A DNA stretch of 64,000 nt from Aliikangiella coralliicola (GTDB taxonomy: Bacteria; Pseudomonadota; Gammaproteobacteria; Enterobacterales; Kangiellaceae), in the NCBI RefSeq assembly GCF_007004725.1, contig NZ_ML660170.1, forward strand, positions 1 to 64,000, in the 5' to 3' direction. Shown here one piece after another: positions 26,539 through 36,407 of the stretch. The notes below the pieces were generated by a model. That model was not told the origin of the DNA. It searched no databases and saw only the letters and a list, made by a program, of their open reading frames with translations. Position numbers and translations under genes: made by a program. Every line of letters starts with the position of its first letter. The stretch's first letter is position 1.

Positions 26539-29500
26539 TTAATTGAGCAATTGATTGAGTGCTTTTTTCAGCGCACCAGCCGGCGAAGACAAGTCGCCGG
26601 CCAGCTCATACTGGTGTGTTTTTCCTTTATAATTTAAGCCAATTGTCAATTTCGTTTGTGCCGCGCTAATCACCCCTAACCCAGTAGTAAAGCGTATGTA
26701 TTTTACCTGCGGTACTACGCCAGCAGTCTGTTTTTCTATTCCCTTTTGAATATCTTTAAGCAAAATCTGTTTGCGTTTTTCTGCGGCAATAAAGTGTTGA
26801 CGATTCACAACCACTTTTTGGCCCACATCAAGTTGTTTAAGCGCGCTAATTCCCTCGGCAATCTGCTGCTGTAAACTAGCTGGCATATGGTAGGTGTAGG
26901 TATAACTAAAGTTTCTGACGATTCGAACTCGGTAAGTATACCGATATCTTCGATAGCGCTTCAAAGTATCATTAAGCGCTTGTAGCATAAGCTTCTTAGC
27001 GGTGGCTTCATCAGCTCTTTTTAGCTGTGCCGATAACATGCGCATGTCTTTTATCGGCTCTGCCAGATCTCTTTGAATAGTCTTCATAACGCCGCCTTTA
27101 ACCAGGTTCCAGGCTGTTTTTACTGCCCAGCGTCGCCCCCAACTTTTTGGAACACCACGGATAAAACGAGCAACCGCAACATGGACTCGCCGATTAACGA
27201 TGCCGGGTAAATCATTCGCAGTGGTTATCAATTGTTGTGCGACGAAATTTTTAATGTTATTTAAGTCGAGAGTCACCTTATTGACATTTTCTGCGGCGTG
27301 GTCGAGTTCCTTAGTGGCCCTATCTACTTCGTTAGCAACATCTTTTCCCAATTGATTCAAACTATCCTGTAACGCTTTCGCGATACCTGGCTGGGGTTCT
27401 ATTTCAATACTGGCAATAAGCGGCGCTTTCGGATTTCCCAAAATTATTTTCGCGTTGGCCCGGTTCCCAAATACGGACAACTTGTTTATTCCAAAGGTAA
27501 TTCCCTGCTTATCAAACCTCGCCAATAACTCAAGTTGATCGGCTTTGTCCTTCGCGCGAATTCCCCAAGCGACAGTGCCCTTTATTTCAACCCCTTTGAC
27601 GCCAATGTACAGGTCACCGCGAACTCGGAAAGCGTCGGTTAATTTAAATTCCAGGTAAGTTTTAAAATGCTGCTTGCTAATTTCCAGCCCCGCATTTGTT
27701 TCTGCGAGCATCTTATTACCGAAGGATAAATTTAAACTGCCGTCCACTGACAGTGCATCATTATTGATCTGAATGACACCAAGAATATTAATTGAAACCG
27801 CTTCGGCAATTTTTAATTGCCATTTAAAACCAGTGGCAAAACCGCCACTAGCGGTGACTGATAACCCAAACTGGCATTCGCCAGAGAGAACACCTTTTAA
27901 ACCCGCCCCCGCTTTTAGTAAAACGATAAATCCTTTATCGCTAATTTCATCGCTCGGAACCGCGTGTAACGTCTTTATTAAACTGTTATCTTTCTCAACA
28001 CCGATTAAAGCGAGCGCTTCGGAGTCGTTTAAAATTTCTTTTTGAAATTCAAGTTCAGTGGTAATACACCAGCTTGCTTTTAGTAAAGTTAACGGTCCAA
28101 AACTCAGTTCAACCTCGCCAATTCTGATCCAGTTGCCATTATGACGTAACGGGACAGCTTCAATAAAATAACTCGCATTGCCGGTTTTCATGGCATCTAA
28201 TAAGCGAGCGGTGCTTCGGTAAACATTGAGTGGTGGTAAGGGTTTAGGTAATCCAATTTCGGCGCCACCTAAATAGCTCGGTAAGCAAAGCGCGTTTCGT
28301 CCTAAGGTAAACTCAAGTTCGAGGTTTTCCGGTTGCGGTTGTTTATGCAACAGGTAATCTGGATTTTTAAAAAAGTTAACCAGTTTCGAAAACAAACCAG
28401 CCAGATCAAAAATGGACGCCGAAGGCTGTGGATAAGACCAGTGACTGTTAATTTCCAGGCCCAACAAGTTCTTCAGATCCCATCCGAGTTTTTTATAAAA
28501 CAACGGAATTGGGATCGGCAAAGCGGTGGGCGCTACAATCGTGGTGTCTTGCAAAGTTATTCGATTGCGTAACTGAACTCCACCTTCGTCAGGTAATAAC
28601 GGCGCGCCCACTAAAGTAATTAAGCTGAAGGGATCAATGTGACCATCAATTTCAAGAATCGCCAATGAGCCACCAGCCATCTGTCCAAAAGCAAGTCGGT
28701 AAAAAGTGAAACCGAACAGCGTTGGACCAGTGAGTGATACGCCGGGAACGAGTAATTTTAATGGCTTGTCATCTTGTGTTGCGATGTTAAACCGAGTGCT
28801 ACCTCCCCCGCCAACGCTAATTTCTACAGCCAGTGTTTCAGGGATTCTTATTTGCAAATAATCTTGAAAATCTTGCGGCAGCCGCTCGATAACTTTCTTA
28901 ATATTTTCCAGCAGCTCCGCTAATAATTCCACCAGTTTAGGTTGCTTTTTCGCGAGTGCCTTTATGCCCAAAAGTTTTTCAAGTTGGTCATAAAAGTGCT
29001 CACTGCCAAAATCGACCTCAACCAGTTCAATAGCATCCGGTAACGAATTTAATAAGGTTTCGCTGATGCCAAGCTGTTTAAGAACAAACTTAACTGGCGT
29101 CATCGGTATTTTAATTGGCGTTAATCGTTCAAACGCCATTGAACCTTGCCAACTGCCGTTGCTATAACCAAACTCAGGGGTTTGTAATCGAAAACTGGCA
29201 AACTCACCGAATACCCAGTCAGACCACATTTTTCCATCGCGTTCATACATGGTTAAACTGCTAAACGGCGAGCTTAGTGGTCTGAGGCTGAGCTTTTTCG
29301 CCAGTTGCAATTCCAGTCGAAATGATTCATTGATAAATTGAATATTGGGTTCGTCCCCTTTGCGTCCAAAAAGATAATTAAGTTGTTGCGGCAGGCCGAC
29401 CCAAAGTGTCTGTTTGATCGCGAGCGGTTTACTCAGATTGAGTTCGAGTGACTCAACCACAACATTCGGTTTTCCCAGCGACAGCACGCTTTCATCAGCG

Positions 29501-31440
29501 AAGGTTAATTTGAGTTCTGGAAAATCCGGTTGAGGTAAATTTTCCTTGGGTATGATTAATTTAATTCCTTTTGGACTTGCAGCGAAGCTCCCTCCCATCG
29601 CTTTGGGAAAATACTGTGATAACCAGTCAGGTAAATCATTAACGGTCAATTTCCCGGCTGCATTGATTTCCCAGGAAGCACTATCATTGGCTTCTGACTT
29701 TTTACCAGCGGCACGCAGATACAGCCTTAAGTCATCCAGCTCAATATCGAAACTGGGCGCATGAGGAATACCTTCTATCGGTAAATCGATAGCCGGTATA
29801 TTTGGTGTTTTAACCGTAAAAATTAGTTCATTACCTTCGGTTGTATGCGCGAGTTGTAACTCGGCAGTTTCGTCAAACAAATGATCAATGGTGAGTTGAG
29901 CGTTACCTCTCACTCCCCACTCAGTACCTTGATTACCTAACCGGGTAAAAATCGAAAATTCATTGAGTTGTAGTTGGCCTAAACCGCCAAGATTACTCAA
30001 TCGAATACTTTTTAAATAGCTAAAAACTAGCGATAATTCACTTTCTCCCTGTTGAGAGTTTTGCTGGACCGACTTTCTCTGAACAACTTCAACTTCAAAT
30101 GCGTACTCCTCTCCCCATGCACTAATTCTCGCTTGCCCGAGCGTTTTCCATTGTTGCGCAGCAGAATCCCAGGAAATCTCCAACTTTTCACAGTTGAGAT
30201 AAAGCTGTTCAGAGATTTTCGTTTGACCACTCAGTGATAGCTGGCAACTGGTATTCGCTTTTCCATCTTCTCTTGAAAAAGACCAGGCTAACCGGTTTAT
30301 TTGCAGATTATTATTTTCTTCATTGCCAATGGGAAAAACAATTGGCCCATCTAACTCTCCCGCCAAACGATATTTATCGGCTTTTGGATTAAACTCGAAA
30401 GATAAGTCAGACAAACTTAAATCTGTCATACCCGGTAACAGTGGTAGCTTAAACCTACTGGCCAAGGTGCTAAAGTTCATAGCGAGGTTGCCGCTAAAAG
30501 CGAATAGTCCGGTAGAGTCGACATTGACAACGGCGTCATCTAAATTAATTTCCGGAATCATTTCGGGTAATGCGGGATAGAGTTCTCTCGCTATTTTTGT
30601 TAATGCTAAGTGGCTGATTCCGCCGCCAAATGAAAAGTCTTTTTTAAGTAGTCCAGCGAGTGGTATTTCAAAGTCGTCAACAACAACCGAACCACCCAGA
30701 GTAATTTCAAGACTCGATAAGCTACCGGAAAAACCAAGTCCTAATGACGGAGAACGCAACTTTATGACGCCAGGCAACATATCCCATTCGGTGTTGAGAT
30801 CGATCTGAAAAAATAGTCGACTGATGGTTTTTTCTTCGATATCAAAACCCACTCCAAAAGCATTAATGGTAACCCCACTAACAACACCTAGAATTTCGGT
30901 GACAGGTTGGAGTGATTGCCCGCCAAATTGGCTGGAGAAATCAGCAAAATCTGATAGGTGGACTGCACGTTCTAACTCAAGATACCAATGAGATGGATGT
31001 GGAGGAAACGCAATGCTAATCGGCAAGTTGACTTTATTCCCTATCTGTAAATTCGCGGAGGCTTTACCGTTTATCTCGTTATTTTTTAGCTGCAAGCTAA
31101 TCATTAGTTGTTTTAAAGCGAAATTATCAAAACTTGCGAAACTAATCGCAGAGAACCTTTCCAAATCGGCTTCTAATGCAATATCGCTTTTAACATTCGG
31201 ACCGTTAAACACAAAACCTAATTTAACGACTCCCGTATTTTCCATCGAAAACTCGCCGCTTAGCCTTAAACGTGTTGCCGTTAGCGCTTGGTCGACATTT
31301 TGTAATTTGCCTGATTGCGGAAAGGGAAACGTGGATATCAGGTCGGCAACTTCAGGCAGGACGAGAATTAAGTCGCTGATAGACAATTGATTGTGATCGA
31401 TTTTCTCATCCAGCTTTTCGTTCAACTGTTGGATATGCAT
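26539..31440 (-). CDS. Giant beta-rich protein, 1633 aa, DUF6603-like
   Basis: There is no signal peptide and no long hydrophobic helix. Most of the protein (about 1-1340) alternates short amphipathic strands with glycine/asparagine turns, with recurring segments such as LGLGFSGSLSSLEITLGG, LAILEIDGHIDPFSLITLVGAPLL and GVEIKGTVAWGIRAK. This resembles the large uncharacterised DUF6603 proteins and, more loosely, lipid-conducting AsmA/TamB-type beta grooves. About 1340-1420 is a charged helical region. A basic, tyrosine-rich patch, YRRYRYTYRVRIVRNFSY, lies near 1495-1515. GGAAG precedes the ATG. It is the last gene of the minus-strand block and follows a membrane-anchored subtilase by 71 bp. 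The function is unknown; the family label is by resemblance only. Confidence 0.75.
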   Translation of the reverse strand: MHIQQLNEKLDEKIDHNQLSISDLILVLPEVADLISTFPFPQSGKLQNVDQALTATRLRLSGEFSMENTGVVKLGFVFNGPNVKSDIALEADLERFSAISFASFDNFALKQLMISLQLKNNEINGKASANLQIGNKVNLPISIAFPPHPSHWYLELERAVHLSDFADFSSQFGGQSLQPVTEILGVVSGVTINAFGVGFDIEEKTISRLFFQIDLNTEWDMLPGVIKLRSPSLGLGFSGSLSSLEITLGGSVVVDDFEIPLAGLLKKDFSFGGGISHLALTKIARELYPALPEMIPEINLDDAVVNVDSTGLFAFSGNLAMNFSTLASRFKLPLLPGMTDLSLSDLSFEFNPKADKYRLAGELDGPIVFPIGNEENNNLQINRLAWSFSREDGKANTSCQLSLSGQTKISEQLYLNCEKLEISWDSAAQQWKTLGQARISAWGEEYAFEVEVVQRKSVQQNSQQGESELSLVFSYLKSIRLSNLGGLGQLQLNEFSIFTRLGNQGTEWGVRGNAQLTIDHLFDETAELQLAHTTEGNELIFTVKTPNIPAIDLPIEGIPHAPSFDIELDDLRLYLRAAGKKSEANDSASWEINAAGKLTVNDLPDWLSQYFPKAMGGSFAASPKGIKLIIPKENLPQPDFPELKLTFADESVLSLGKPNVVVESLELNLSKPLAIKQTLWVGLPQQLNYLFGRKGDEPNIQFINESFRLELQLAKKLSLRPLSSPFSSLTMYERDGKMWSDWVFGEFASFRLQTPEFGYSNGSWQGSMAFERLTPIKIPMTPVKFVLKQLGISETLLNSLPDAIELVEVDFGSEHFYDQLEKLLGIKALAKKQPKLVELLAELLENIKKVIERLPQDFQDYLQIRIPETLAVEISVGGGGSTRFNIATQDDKPLKLLVPGVSLTGPTLFGFTFYRLAFGQMAGGSLAILEIDGHIDPFSLITLVGAPLLPDEGGVQLRNRITLQDTTIVAPTALPIPIPLFYKKLGWDLKNLLGLEINSHWSYPQPSASIFDLAGLFSKLVNFFKNPDYLLHKQPQPENLELEFTLGRNALCLPSYLGGAEIGLPKPLPPLNVYRSTARLLDAMKTGNASYFIEAVPLRHNGNWIRIGEVELSFGPLTLLKASWCITTELEFQKEILNDSEALALIGVEKDNSLIKTLHAVPSDEISDKGFIVLLKAGAGLKGVLSGECQFGLSVTASGGFATGFKWQLKIAEAVSINILGVIQINNDALSVDGSLNLSFGNKMLAETNAGLEISKQHFKTYLEFKLTDAFRVRGDLYIGVKGVEIKGTVAWGIRAKDKADQLELLARFDKQGITFGINKLSVFGNRANAKIILGNPKAPLIASIEIEPQPGIAKALQDSLNQLGKDVANEVDRATKELDHAAENVNKVTLDLNNIKNFVAQQLITTANDLPGIVNRRVHVAVARFIRGVPKSWGRRWAVKTAWNLVKGGVMKTIQRDLAEPIKDMRMLSAQLKRADEATAKKLMLQALNDTLKRYRRYRYTYRVRIVRNFSYTYTYHMPASLQQQIAEGISALKQLDVGQKVVVNRQHFIAAEKRKQILLKDIQKGIEKQTAGVVPQVKYIRFTTGLGVISAAQTKLTIGLNYKGKTHQYELAGDLSSPAGALKKALNQLLN

Positions 31441-31511
31441 TTTTGCTTCCGGGGTCGCTTTTGTTTTTAGTTTCTTATTCTAAAATCATTATTTTCAGAG
31501 TAACGATTGCG

Positions 31512-32729
31512 TCAGTTTTTATCTTTTTCCTTTTTATAAATAATCCCGCCGGCCGCAAGAAATAATATCGCGGTAATGGCTATACCAATCACGACATTAT
31601 TTGATTTTTTCGCAGTTTTGTAGGCCGCAGCAGGATCAAGCATTTTCACTTGAGTCGAACCGGTTCTACTTAAGGGACGGCCTGTCGTTGGGTTAAATAA
31701 TGACGCTTTGAAATCAATTCCCTCATGGGTTGTTCGAGATGTTTTCCTGATGATTTGCGCAATCTTTTTGGCGTTTGCTTTTGGCTGGAGTAACTTAATT
31801 TTTGCGGCAACATTTGCCACCATAGGCACAGCAAATGAAACGCCAGAATCCATGACATAGTTGATTGCTTCGTCATCTTGATAAGGTACGATATTAGTCG
31901 CATTAAACTCATCAACTTCGCTCAGGATCACACGGTTCATAGTCCCTGACCTTGTATCTTTCGGCGCGCCGCCGCCGTGAATGTCAGCATTGCTCGGACG
32001 AAATTGCGGAAAGTAGCCCGAAGGCGCCCAAACGTCGATTTCTCCGTACATACTTTGCCAGTGCAGTTGGCCGCGGCGAGTGCAGCCACCGACACAAAGT
32101 ACGTGGTCTAACTTGGGCGCGTATCGCCGCCCCCTGCATAAATTCGATTCCTGTTCATCACCGGGTAATATCGGTCCATGATTGTTGCCGCTTGTCATGA
32201 CAAAGAGAATATCAGGGTGTGCGGCGAGTAATTGCGAAAGCGTTGTTGATTGTTCGCCAACCTGAAAACTCGCTGCAAAATTGAGCGTTACTGAGCAACA
32301 AATTATCGAAACTTTTTCTTCTTCAATCGCATAAACAATTGCGTCGTACACATCGCGCATATTGTGGGTTGCGCTTCCGTGATGGTAGCCTATCGGTACA
32401 TCAAGAATACGAATAGCCGGTGTGCCCCACCCTGCGCGACCAGCGACAAAGGTACCATGTGCCCCCAAGTTTTCGCGCCTGATTGTCGCTGGAAAAAATT
32501 CTCTGGCAGCGTGTTGCAGTTTATCGTTAGCACCTAAGTAGCCTTGAGCGATAACCGGGGTGTCGAGGACGGCAATTCTGACAGTTTTGCTATTCTTTTT
32601 ACCAAACAGCTTAATAAATTCCTTATCGAGAGAATCCCAGTCGATAAGCTCTCCATCGCTATCGGCATGATGATAGTCAAGTACACGGTAAACGCCCTGA
32701 CGCATCCAATTTTGAAGTGTTTCAGCCAT
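31512..32729 (-). CDS. Subtilisin-like serine protease with C-terminal membrane anchor
   Basis: 405 residues from the ATG at 32729, preceded by AAAAGGA; an upstream in-frame TTG has no site. The S8 triad is visible: Asp56 (RIAVLDTPV), His91 (GAHGTFVAG), Ser298 (DSGVSFAVPMVA), with oxyanion Asn182 (SGNNHG). There is no signal peptide or propeptide, but a hydrophobic helix near 378-398 ends in KKEKDKN. If unaided, this tail would leave the protease domain in the cytoplasm. Coupling to the giant gene suggests that protein is its substrate, scaffold or regulator, which is inference. A triad this complete argues for real activity. Confidence 0.88.
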   Translation of the reverse strand: MAETLQNWMRQGVYRVLDYHHADSDGELIDWDSLDKEFIKLFGKKNSKTVRIAVLDTPVIAQGYLGANDKLQHAAREFFPATIRRENLGAHGTFVAGRAGWGTPAIRILDVPIGYHHGSATHNMRDVYDAIVYAIEEEKVSIICCSVTLNFAASFQVGEQSTTLSQLLAAHPDILFVMTSGNNHGPILPGDEQESNLCRGRRYAPKLDHVLCVGGCTRRGQLHWQSMYGEIDVWAPSGYFPQFRPSNADIHGGGAPKDTRSGTMNRVILSEVDEFNATNIVPYQDDEAINYVMDSGVSFAVPMVANVAAKIKLLQPKANAKKIAQIIRKTSRTTHEGIDFKASLFNPTTGRPLSRTGSTQVKMLDPAAAYKTAKKSNNVVIGIAITAILFLAAGGIIYKKEKDKN

Positions 32730-32858
32730 GCTAGTCCTTTTCAGCGCATTATTTTGGATTAAATCCTCTGTATTCAAAAAACATTAATAAATTACATTGA
32801 AAATCAAGATGATGGACTGCTTAGGCGGGGTACTTAACTCAAGATCCTATAAAAACCA

Positions 32859-32873
32859 TACAATTACATTGTA
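32859..32873. promoter_or_regulatory. Palindrome TACAAT-TAC-ATTGTA upstream of the subtilase
   Basis: Perfect 6+6 palindrome with a 3-bp spacer, 130 bp upstream of the subtilase start in a 243-bp gap. The position fits an operator for a promoter serving the subtilase and giant genes. No regulator is encoded nearby. Confidence 0.35.
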
Positions 32874-32972
32874 GACACAAAAAATTGCTTTTGGCTATAT
32901 TTAAGCCATTTTATCTTAAGCCGTTTATCAAGCACAATCGATGGTTCATGTTGGTCAGCGTAGAATAAGCTT

Positions 32973-34136
32973 TTAGTTGTGACATTGGTTGACAGCAAAC
33001 TTAATTTTGTTTGCTGTTCCTGTCGCTCTCTCTTCCAAGGGGAAATAAGCCCTTAAAACCGGCCAGGTAAAATGTGCGGAGTTACTACTGACATAAAAAA
33101 ATTGGGCAGTATTGTTAATCAGTCGTTCAACAAGCTTCCTATTCAACAATATTTCAAAAGTCAAAGTTTTGCTATTTTCGATCAGGTTACTAACAACAGG
33201 AAAATCCTCGCTGTTAATGTTAAATGTTTCATCGATATGAATTTTTACATCGATAAAAGTTTGTTGCCGAATCGAGTGATTTTTTATCCAGTCAAGTTTC
33301 AACAGCGTGGGTGATAACTTCTCTTTGATTCTGAGGAAATAAACAGGCAATGGGTCTCCTTTTTTGCAAAATACTTGCGCAGTTATCACCTGGTGTTTTT
33401 TGCCGAAAAAGCTCTGTTTCTGCTGATTTTCCGCGACGATCCCATTCTCAACGGGCTCTAATCGCCACGGACTTGCCAACGGCGTTGAATTATCGATCTG
33501 CAATTCATGTAGTTCTTTTTCATTCAATTCGCGAATTGGAATATTCGGCGGAATTTTCGACGCTATCGCAACCAATTTCGGATCAATCCCCATGCTAATC
33601 ACATAGTCAAGAATAACGGCTGCCACTAATTGAGTCGAAGAAATATCACCAATACTGGAAAAACTGCCAGCAATTTTTTTCGATTCTTTTGCTATAAAAA
33701 ATTGATGTACACCATAGCTGCTTTGATGAGAAACACTTCGGGTCATTCCACCCAAAAACGCGTAGGCACATGCCGAGTAACAAACGCCTCCCGTGCCTTC
33801 ACCTTCCCCGGAAAACTCAGAGCCAACATGAACATTGGCCTCCATTTTTCGAAGCAAATGACCGAGCCTTAAGCCAGCGCCGAGTTCCCCACCAAGGGAG
33901 TTCAATATGACGATCCCTCCAGTCCTCATATCGCCATTAGCAATCAGGCTCTCAAATTCAGCGACGGTTTGATTGGTTATGGTTCCCTGAGCGACTATCC
34001 AGGAGCAATGAGAACAGTTTCCACCGGAACTCATTTCCTTAAAGGTCATTGATTGTTCCGGCACAACGGAAATAACCGGTAAACTGACAAATAAAATAAT
34101 CAACAATAGTGTCGCGAGTGTGCTGTTTTTATCCAT
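32973..34136 (-). CDS. Exported ClpP/crotonase-fold protease-like protein
   Basis: 387 residues from the ATG at 34136, preceded by AAGGAG; an upstream start adds 15 residues. An N-terminal hydrophobic segment (about 6-26) exports or anchors it. The core fits periplasmic ClpP-like proteins (COG3904 type): ILNSLGGELGAGLRLGHLL, GGVCYSACAYAFLGG with the nucleophile Ser121, and YGVHQF with His144. A CSHC pair at 41-44 may form a disulfide or bind metal. The C-terminal 200 residues are beta-rich and unrecognised. It precedes the subtilase in the same direction. Proteolytic activity is inferred from motifs. Confidence 0.78.
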   Translation of the reverse strand: MDKNSTLATLLLIILFVSLPVISVVPEQSMTFKEMSSGGNCSHCSWIVAQGTITNQTVAEFESLIANGDMRTGGIVILNSLGGELGAGLRLGHLLRKMEANVHVGSEFSGEGEGTGGVCYSACAYAFLGGMTRSVSHQSSYGVHQFFIAKESKKIAGSFSSIGDISSTQLVAAVILDYVISMGIDPKLVAIASKIPPNIPIRELNEKELHELQIDNSTPLASPWRLEPVENGIVAENQQKQSFFGKKHQVITAQVFCKKGDPLPVYFLRIKEKLSPTLLKLDWIKNHSIRQQTFIDVKIHIDETFNINSEDFPVVSNLIENSKTLTFEILLNRKLVERLINNTAQFFYVSSNSAHFTWPVLRAYFPLEERATGTANKIKFAVNQCHN

Positions 34137-34276
34137 TACTATAACTCCTTGTTTAGAGAATCCGTTTAACAACAACCCCATAGTCTATTTCACTGTGCAA
34201 TAGATTTGCGCTTATCTAAGATGACTAAAAAAAACTCTCTCAACCGAAAGAACAGCTTTTAATCAAGAGAATAAGC

Positions 34277-35236
34277 TTAATCGAAAGAGCGGATCTCACT
34301 CGAAATGTCTTTAAGCATCTTTATAGCCTTAGCATCTAACTTATCTCGCGACGACAGGTCTTTGAGTTTGAGTTCAATTTGTTGTTTATCACAACTCGCG
34401 CAAGCTGCTAAAATTTCTGTTTGATACTCGGCGATATTTTTAATATTGCTCATGTAGTCTTTTAATGAAGGCGAAACCTTAAATTTCTCCCGTTGAGAAT
34501 CGGGTAAAGACTTTTGCGCAATTAAGGCTAATTCACTGTTGGCGGTTAAAACTGAAAGCCGCTCAAAATAAGTCGCCTTTTCTTGATAGCGCTTATACTC
34601 CTCACTTCCCTTTTCGTAAGACGAAGCCACCTTGACATAATATTGAACCAAATTGTTGGAATCAGTGATGAGTTTTTTTACGTCCTGAGGCTCTTGCTTC
34701 GCTGCGAACCCAGCGAAAGCATCAATGGTTGATACATACTGAGGGTTAGCCTTATCGAATCCACCGATTGCAGTGCTTGACTCGGTAAAAGCGATTTTTA
34801 GACTATTAGCAGAATTTTGATAAACAATCAGATTCTCAGGTACATATAAAAAGCTGTGGCTTTCGGGTAACTTAAACTCACACTGATTGACTTCCAGCTC
34901 AACCATATTGCGTTCAAGATAATAACCGTCAAAATATTGCTCCAAGCGGAGTTCATAAGAAACATCAGAAGTATCATTCGCACAATCAGATTTAACCACA
35001 CGACACCCGGCAATCCCCTGCTGGCTCGTTTTTCCACACTTAACATCAGTCACATTGCCAAATTGCGTATCGACGATAGTTAAAGGTACTCGGGCAATAG
35101 GATGAGAAACCCCGGCTTCAAAGGCATCTTGATGACGCGCATTCACTTTTACTTCAGTGACTCCCTCACCGAAAGCTGCGGCAGAATACAACCAGACAAT
35201 GCCCCCTATCACAATTGGATGCTTAACGGTCATCAT
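34277..35236 (-). CDS. Periplasmic protein of unknown function, 319 aa
   Basis: Signal peptide at about 1-23 (ending AAAFGEG). The mature N-terminal 100 residues look like a small beta domain with four cysteines (VKCGK, GCRVVKSDC, NQCEF), like a carboxypeptidase-regulatory fold. The C-terminal half is helical and charged and contains CASCDKQQ. The ATG overlaps the stop of the preceding gene (ATGA) with GGAG eight bases upstream, so the two are translationally coupled and likely interact. No family recognised. Confidence 0.72.
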   Translation of the reverse strand: MMTVKHPIVIGGIVWLYSAAAFGEGVTEVKVNARHQDAFEAGVSHPIARVPLTIVDTQFGNVTDVKCGKTSQQGIAGCRVVKSDCANDTSDVSYELRLEQYFDGYYLERNMVELEVNQCEFKLPESHSFLYVPENLIVYQNSANSLKIAFTESSTAIGGFDKANPQYVSTIDAFAGFAAKQEPQDVKKLITDSNNLVQYYVKVASSYEKGSEEYKRYQEKATYFERLSVLTANSELALIAQKSLPDSQREKFKVSPSLKDYMSNIKNIAEYQTEILAACASCDKQQIELKLKDLSSRDKLDAKAIKMLKDISSEIRSFD

Positions 35237-36000
35237 TGCTTTTCTCCTTTGCCATGGTTTTGATTAGCGTTATTATCTGCCGCTGGTGCAACCCCAGGAT
35301 CAGCCGCAGTCTCAGGATCAGCTTTCGCTGTTTCACTTTTAGATTCATTGAGGCTTGACCTGAGAATTTGAATTAATGCTGTCAGCACAATAAGGATCGC
35401 CAGCAGTAACATGATCGAGTACCCCTTACTACCCCAAGCCCAGAAATTCCAAGCACTCACCTGCTCTACTTTACACTGTTTTAGCGATGCCGAGTTCACC
35501 ACATAAGCGGTAAAAACTTCTTCAGTCAGCTCTTTATCTCCGGGTGATAACTCAACCCTGAAAACCGGGTTTAGATTGGCGCTAAATGCGGTAATGTTCC
35601 AGTCAATTTGTGGGTAGCGATTGTGAGTTTGCGCATCAGTTTGACAATGCTCTTTACCACTGGTGTCAGGACAAAAGCGAGCAACATCTTGATGAAGCAA
35701 CCGATTATTTCTTCGGGACTGCAACATTTCGACTTTGTGCATGGGAACCTTACTTTTAAACCGCATCAGCATTTCTTCCGGAGCATCACCAAAAGCAAAT
35801 ACAGAAACATAGGCGAAAGATTTGCTGGTGTCTGATGAACCCACATTTGTTTCAAAGCGAGTTTCAATCGCTATACGACATTGGGCAAGCCAGCTCGAAA
35901 ATATTTGCTCATAAAGCGATTTATTCGACGTAGCCAGCAAGGTCAGAAAACCAATCAAAACTAACACAACCGAATTTTTTATTATTTTTATGTAGTTCAT
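35233..36000 (-). CDS. Two-helix membrane protein with periplasmic domain
   Basis: 255 residues. A hydrophobic helix at about 9-25, a periplasmic domain to about 190 with cysteines in ARFCPDTSGKEHC and LKQC, a second helix at about 197-215, and an Ala/Asp/Pro-rich cytoplasmic tail ending HGKGEKQ. No family recognised. It is the first gene of the block and is coupled to the periplasmic protein that follows. Confidence 0.72.
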   Translation of the reverse strand: MNYIKIIKNSVVLVLIGFLTLLATSNKSLYEQIFSSWLAQCRIAIETRFETNVGSSDTSKSFAYVSVFAFGDAPEEMLMRFKSKVPMHKVEMLQSRRNNRLLHQDVARFCPDTSGKEHCQTDAQTHNRYPQIDWNITAFSANLNPVFRVELSPGDKELTEEVFTAYVVNSASLKQCKVEQVSAWNFWAWGSKGYSIMLLLAILIVLTALIQILRSSLNESKSETAKADPETAADPGVAPAADNNANQNHGKGEKQ

Positions 36001-36407
36001 ACAGCTTCCATTTAAACAGCAATCATTGGGGCTTAGATTCTTGTCTCTTTATAATCGCGCAGCTACAAAACACACAGATGTAAGACTAGCAAGAATTATG
36101 CGGTCACAACCAGCAAATATACTAAAATGAGATTCTCAGTTTTCACCGAATAGTTAGCTTGTGGTGTCATCACTCTAGCTATCCTCCCATGCTTGTTTCT
36201 ACTAATTAACCTCTAAATATTTCGTTCCTGCCAGGCCGTTGAAGACAATAATAAACTGGGAAAGTCTGAATCTAACTAGCAAATCCGATTTTGTTGATTA
36301 CTTTCCCAATCGCGACCATTCAGCGCTTTGTTTCACTCGTACTTTCAGATCGTAGCGGAAAAATGTCGAGTGAAAACACTGGCTACACGGTGCTTCTAAT
36401 TAGATGA
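36001..36407. other. Intergenic region, 407 bp
   Basis: No gene seen. It should hold the promoter for the five-gene block to its left. An inverted repeat TGGGAAAGT (36257-36265) and ACTTTCCCA (36300-36308) with a 34-bp spacer is the only structure I noticed. Confidence 0.5.
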
